A DNA stretch of 64,000 nucleotides, taken from positions 1,115,652-1,179,651 of the forward strand of contig CATQHQ010000001.1 of assembly GCA_958296005.1 (NCBI GenBank). Direction: 5' to 3'. A program made the translations under genes and the position numbers. This DNA is from Longimicrobiales bacterium (GTDB lineage Bacteria > Gemmatimonadota > Gemmatimonadetes > Longimicrobiales > Gaopeijiaceae). Positions 60,694-64,000 of this stretch are shown here, in pieces (positions within the stretch are counted from its first letter, which is position 1; every line of letters begins with the position of its first letter). The notes beneath the pieces are model-generated. The model was not told the DNA's origin, did not search any database, and was given only the letters and a program-made list of their open reading frames with translations.

Positions 60694-63057
60694 ATGCGGC
60701 GGCGCGGACGACCTGTGAGAACGGCTACGAGAACGGTTGTGAGAACGGCTGCGAGGGCGAGCTCGCTCGGCGTGGCGGCGACTTGGCTCGCGGCCCTTTC
60801 GGCTATTGCTTCGCCCGCGGCAACCCAGCAGTCGGCGGCGACCTCCCCGTCCTCCCCCTGCGACGACGCCCCGCCGCCCCCTGGCGCCACCCTCTCCGCC
60901 AGCCGCGACCTGTACTGCATCTTCCTTACGGCTCGGCCGGGCCTGGAGCCGGCGACGGGACGCCTGGAGCTGCGCCCGCCCCCCAGCCCGTTCGGCGTCG
61001 CCGTCAACGCCGCCGGCAACCACCTCTACGAGGGCGTCCTGACGCTGGAGGGACTGCCGGAGCCCGGCTCGCTGGGGGAGTACCAGCACTTCGTCGCATG
61101 GCTGGCCACGCCGCTCTTCGATGTCGTGCACAACCTGGGCGTGGTGTCGAACGGCGCCCGGAGCATCGGCGAGATCAGCCTGAACAAGTTCATGATCCTG
61201 ATCACGGCGGAGGCGCGGGCCGATCTGCCCGAGTGGGAAGGCGCGCTGGTGCTCCGGGCCACGTCGCCCAGCGCTCGGATGTCGCCGCCGGACATGCAGG
61301 AGTTCCTGATCGGCGCCACGGGGACGCTGGGCGGCGGAGAAGACGCGGCGGCCCAGGACACGCCGATGGCCGGACACGACCACCACGGCGGAGGCGCAAG
61401 GGAACCCGGCGAGTGGCCCCGTCCGCCGATGATGCCCGGTCTGACGATGTTCCCGGCCCTGATGGCGCTGGACCCGCCCAGCGTCACCCCGTTCCTTCCT
61501 GCGACGGCCGCCGGGAGCCTGGCGTCACCCCTCGACCCGGCGACTCTGCCGCTCGCCCGCCCCCGCGAGGTCGTGCCCCTCGACGACGGCGACGCAATAG
61601 CCCTGGAGGCCGGCTTGGTTCGCCGCCGCATCCGGGGCCGCGACCACGTCATGTACGCCTTCAACGGCCAGTACCCGGGACCGCTGCTGCACGTCCCCGA
61701 AGCCGCGACCGTCACGGTGGAGTTCACCAACTCGGTGCCTTGGCCCACGACGATCCACTGGCACGGCCTTCGCCTCGACAACGCATCCGACGGCGTGCCC
61801 GGCGTCACGCAGGAGCCGGTCCAGCCCGGCGAGACGTTCCGCTACGAGGTCTTCTTCAAGGACCCGGGCATCTATTGGTATCACCCGCATCACCGCGAAG
61901 ACGTGCTGAAGGACTTGGGGCTGTACGGGAACATGCTGGTCGAGCCTCGGCAGCCGGACTACTACGCTCCGGCCGACCGCGAGGAAGTGATCATGCTCGA
62001 CGACTTTCTCATGGCGGGCGACGAGATCATGCCCTTTGGAGAGGAGCGTTCGACCCACGCCTTCATGGGCCGCTTCGGCAACCTGATGCTCGTGAACGGC
62101 GAGCCGGAGTACGAACTGTCGGTTGACGCCGGCGAAGTGGTTCGCCTCTACCTGACCAACGTGTCGAACACGCGCACGTTCAACCTGTCGTTTGCAGGGA
62201 CCGGCGACGGCGATCCCCAACCCGACGACGCGCGGCCCTACGTGCGCATGAAGGTGATCGGCGCCGACGTGGGCGCCTTCGAGCGGGAGGAGTGGGTGGA
62301 GAGCATCGTGCTCAGCCCCGCCGAGCGGTACATCGTGCACGCGCTCTTCGACCGCCCCGGCGACCTGCTCGTCGTCAACCGCGTGCAGGGGATCGACCAC
62401 TTGGGCGGCGCGTTCTTCCCCGAGACCGACACGCTGGGCGTCGTGCGCGTGGCGGCTGCGGCGCCGGGCGGCGTCCCGTCCCAAGCGGCCATTGCCTTCG
62501 ACACGCTGCGAACAAACGTCCACGCGGCCCGGGAGATCGCCCTCTTCCGCGACTACTTCGACGACCCGGTGGACCACGAGCTCACCTTCACGCTGGAGAC
62601 CAGCGGCATCCCCTTCGTCGTGGACCGGCTGATGCGCTTCGACTCGGCCTACTTCCACCCGGTGGAGTGGAGCGGCACGATGCCGATGATGAACTGGAAC
62701 TCGACCTCGGAGGAAGTCCGCTGGATCGTCCGGGAGCCAGCCACCGGTCGCGAGAACATGGATATCGGCTGGGAGTTCCGGGTGGGCGACGTGATCAAGC
62801 TTCGGCTGCACAACGAGCGCCGCTCGTTTCACGCCATGCAGCATCCCTTCCACATCCACGGCCAGCGCTTCCTGGTGCTGTCCCGCAACGGCGTCCCGAA
62901 CGAGAACCTGGCGTGGAAGGACACCGTGCTCCTCCCGACCGGGACCACCACCGACATCCTCCTCGAAGTCACCAACCCCGGCCGCTGGATGGCCCACTGC
63001 CACATCTCGGAACACCTCGAGTCGGGAATGCGCACGCTGTTCACGGTGAACCCGTAG
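60694..63057 (+). CDS. Exported multicopper oxidase with extra N-terminal domain
   Basis: 787 residues from ATG. An Arg-rich start and signal peptide end SPAATQQSAA. Residues ~60-210 form a domain I do not recognise (LTARPGLEPATGRLELRPPP, YEGVLTLEGLPEPGSLGEYQ). All four copper motifs are present in the rest: HWHGLRLDNASDG near 355, WYHPHHRED near 399, HPFHIHGQ near 717 and HCHISEHLESGM near 768. A His-rich loop MAGHDHHGGG precedes. It oxidises substrates or metals while reducing oxygen to water. Short tandem repeats of GAGAACGG in the first 60 bases encode the Arg/Thr-rich start. Confidence 0.93.
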   Translation: MRRRGRPVRTATRTVVRTAARASSLGVAATWLAALSAIASPAATQQSAATSPSSPCDDAPPPPGATLSASRDLYCIFLTARPGLEPATGRLELRPPPSPFGVAVNAAGNHLYEGVLTLEGLPEPGSLGEYQHFVAWLATPLFDVVHNLGVVSNGARSIGEISLNKFMILITAEARADLPEWEGALVLRATSPSARMSPPDMQEFLIGATGTLGGGEDAAAQDTPMAGHDHHGGGAREPGEWPRPPMMPGLTMFPALMALDPPSVTPFLPATAAGSLASPLDPATLPLARPREVVPLDDGDAIALEAGLVRRRIRGRDHVMYAFNGQYPGPLLHVPEAATVTVEFTNSVPWPTTIHWHGLRLDNASDGVPGVTQEPVQPGETFRYEVFFKDPGIYWYHPHHREDVLKDLGLYGNMLVEPRQPDYYAPADREEVIMLDDFLMAGDEIMPFGEERSTHAFMGRFGNLMLVNGEPEYELSVDAGEVVRLYLTNVSNTRTFNLSFAGTGDGDPQPDDARPYVRMKVIGADVGAFEREEWVESIVLSPAERYIVHALFDRPGDLLVVNRVQGIDHLGGAFFPETDTLGVVRVAAAAPGGVPSQAAIAFDTLRTNVHAAREIALFRDYFDDPVDHELTFTLETSGIPFVVDRLMRFDSAYFHPVEWSGTMPMMNWNSTSEEVRWIVREPATGRENMDIGWEFRVGDVIKLRLHNERRSFHAMQHPFHIHGQRFLVLSRNGVPNENLAWKDTVLLPTGTTTDILLEVTNPGRWMAHCHISEHLESGMRTLFTVNP

Positions 63058-63062
63058 GCGTT

Positions 63063-63076
63063 CGGCGCTAGCGCCG
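63063..63076. terminator. Hairpin between convergent multicopper oxidase and oxidoreductase genes
   Basis: CGGCGCTAGCGCCG is a perfect 14-base palindrome six bases after the oxidase stop, in the 47-base gap to the convergent gene. It could form a small hairpin for transcripts from both sides. No T-run is present. Position is the main evidence. Confidence 0.4.
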
Positions 63077-63104
63077 TCGTCGCGGCCGCTGGTCCGGCGT
63101 CACC

Positions 63105-64000
63105 TCACCTGAACGCCGTCTGGATCCGGTCCAGCGCGTCGGCTCCCGGGCACAGCGCCTCGAACGGGTAGCTGGCCAGGGGTTCGTCCACCGTCTGCTG
63201 AATGCCGTGGAAGTCCCTCTCGGTGCCGTCGTCGTCGTGCCCCGAGTTCCCGGGCTCTTCCAAGTACAGCAGCCCGGTCGCGATCTCTCCCGCCTGCTGC
63301 CGCCCCCGGATGTAGGCGTACACCCTGTCGCGGTCGAGCGGGTCGTAGTCGTCGGGGACCTTGCGGAAGTGGACCCGGCTGCCGTCGTGCATGACTACCG
63401 TACGCACGTCCCCGGCGTCGTAGCTGGCGGTGATCTCTTCTGCGGGCGGCACGAAGTCGGCTTCCACGACCGAGCTGCAGTGGTCGCGGGTGTACTCGTA
63501 GCTCTTGGTGGAGCCTCGGTGGTCGTTGAAGGTGACGCAGGGCGAGATCACGTCGACCAAGGCGAACCCCCGGTGACGAAGGCCGGCCTTGAGGATGGGG
63601 ACGAGCTGCTCCTTGTCGCCGGAGAAGCTGCGCGCCACGAACCCGGCGCCGAGACTCAACGCGAGCAGCACCGGATCGATCGGGTGCTCGCGGTTGACTT
63701 GGCCCCGCTTGGCCTTCGTGCCCATGTCGGCGGACGCGGAGAACTGGCCCTTGGTCAACCCGTAGACGCCGTTGTTCTCCAAGATGTAGAGCATGTCCAC
63801 GTTGCGACGGATCACGTGGGAGAACTGGCCGATGCCGATCGACAGGCTGTCGCCGTCGCCGGAGACGCCGACGCACATCAGTTCCCGGTTGGCGGCGTGG
63901 GCGCCCGTCGTGATCGACGGCATCCGTCCGTGAACGGCGTTGAAGCCGTGGGCCTCCTCGAGGAAGTAGGCCGGCGTCTTGCCGCTGCAGCCGATGCCGG
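63105..64000 (-). CDS. korB: 2-oxoacid:ferredoxin oxidoreductase beta subunit (N-terminus outside window)
   Basis: The frame runs off the right edge; 297 residues are in view. The TPP motif GDGDSLSIG with NNGVYGLTKGQ, the upstream GIGCSGKTPAYFLEE (a conserved Cys), and FVARSFSGDKEQL, VDVISPCVTFN match KorB/PorB-type beta subunits, which bind thiamine diphosphate and one Fe-S cluster. The preceding alpha subunit should lie beyond the window. It decarboxylates a 2-oxo acid to acyl-CoA with ferredoxin. Exact substrate (2-oxoglutarate is usual) is not settled. Confidence 0.9.
   Translation of the reverse strand, partial: GIGCSGKTPAYFLEEAHGFNAVHGRMPSITTGAHAANRELMCVGVSGDGDSLSIGIGQFSHVIRRNVDMLYILENNGVYGLTKGQFSASADMGTKAKRGQVNREHPIDPVLLALSLGAGFVARSFSGDKEQLVPILKAGLRHRGFALVDVISPCVTFNDHRGSTKSYEYTRDHCSSVVEADFVPPAEEITASYDAGDVRTVVMHDGSRVHFRKVPDDYDPLDRDRVYAYIRGRQQAGEIATGLLYLEEPGNSGHDDDGTERDFHGIQQTVDEPLASYPFEALCPGADALDRIQTAFR

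Noticed and set aside
60715..60760. Short tandem repeats GAGAACGG at the multicopper oxidase start
   Set aside because: They encode an Arg/Thr-rich start of the signal peptide. The repeats are short and imperfect, and are explained by local slippage.

Overview
The window is high-GC bacterial DNA with tightly packed genes. Many neighbouring genes overlap by four bases (GTGA, ATGA or TTGA) or by one base. The gene content includes many secreted lipoproteins and beta-propellers, an S9 peptidase, a von Willebrand A protein with an N-terminal carboxypeptidase-regulatory-like domain, ThyX, a PQQ dehydrogenase and a 2-oxoacid:ferredoxin oxidoreductase. This mix suggests a soil or marine Gemmatimonadota-like organism. 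That placement is inference; the window has no rRNA or tRNA to test it.

Left end (1-6.8 kb): an accessory, defence-like block. It holds the tail of a VapB antitoxin, a VapC toxin, a 261-bp tandem duplication, a Fic AMP-transferase, and a 1,496-residue protein with a sacsin/Hsp90-type ATPase at its N-terminus and an SF2 helicase at its C-terminus. The helicase gene is visibly more A/T-rich than the genes upstream of it. 6.8-15.7 kb: one long leftward, overlapping operon carrying a LeuA-type synthase, PhoB, a PhoR-PstS fusion, PstC, PstA, PstB, PhoU and a short-chain dehydrogenase. The ATPase-helicase gene is attached to its end with a 1-base overlap. The operon would sense phosphate, import it and regulate the response. 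The fusion of the sensor kinase to the phosphate-binding protein is its most unusual part.

15.7-36.9 kb: core functions. These are a sugar nucleotidyltransferase, DUF1499 and DUF445 proteins, a CutA-TerB-small membrane protein group, an acyl-CoA ligase, OsmC, a TPR protein, a secreted or anchored three-repeat protein, a POT peptide transporter, a serine/threonine dehydratase with a creatininase-like hydrolase, a SprT-like protein, a lipoprotein FKBP, an operon of FmdB, APC permease, an aldo-keto reductase-RidA fusion and a HAD protein, and a large S9 peptidase. 37.2-41.5 kb: a possible biosynthetic or modification locus of glycosyltransferase, a degenerate small subtilase, an unknown protein and a phosphopantetheinyl transferase, all overlapping, facing a radical SAM/SPASM enzyme.

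41.6-48.4 kb: an aldehyde dehydrogenase and an MsbA-like ABC exporter, then a second accessory patch. The patch has an ISNCY-type transposase remnant, a lower-GC secreted beta-propeller, a HEPN/MNT pair and the last part of a type I methyltransferase HsdM abutting ThyX. 48.6-63.1 kb: a rightward run of exported proteins: NTF2-like lipoprotein, M28 peptidase, PQQ dehydrogenase, Ig-like plus N-formylglutamate amidohydrolase-like lipoprotein, vWA protein, LVIVD-type and YncE-type propellers, polysaccharide deacetylase and multicopper oxidase. The window ends inside a leftward gene for a 2-oxoacid:ferredoxin oxidoreductase beta subunit.
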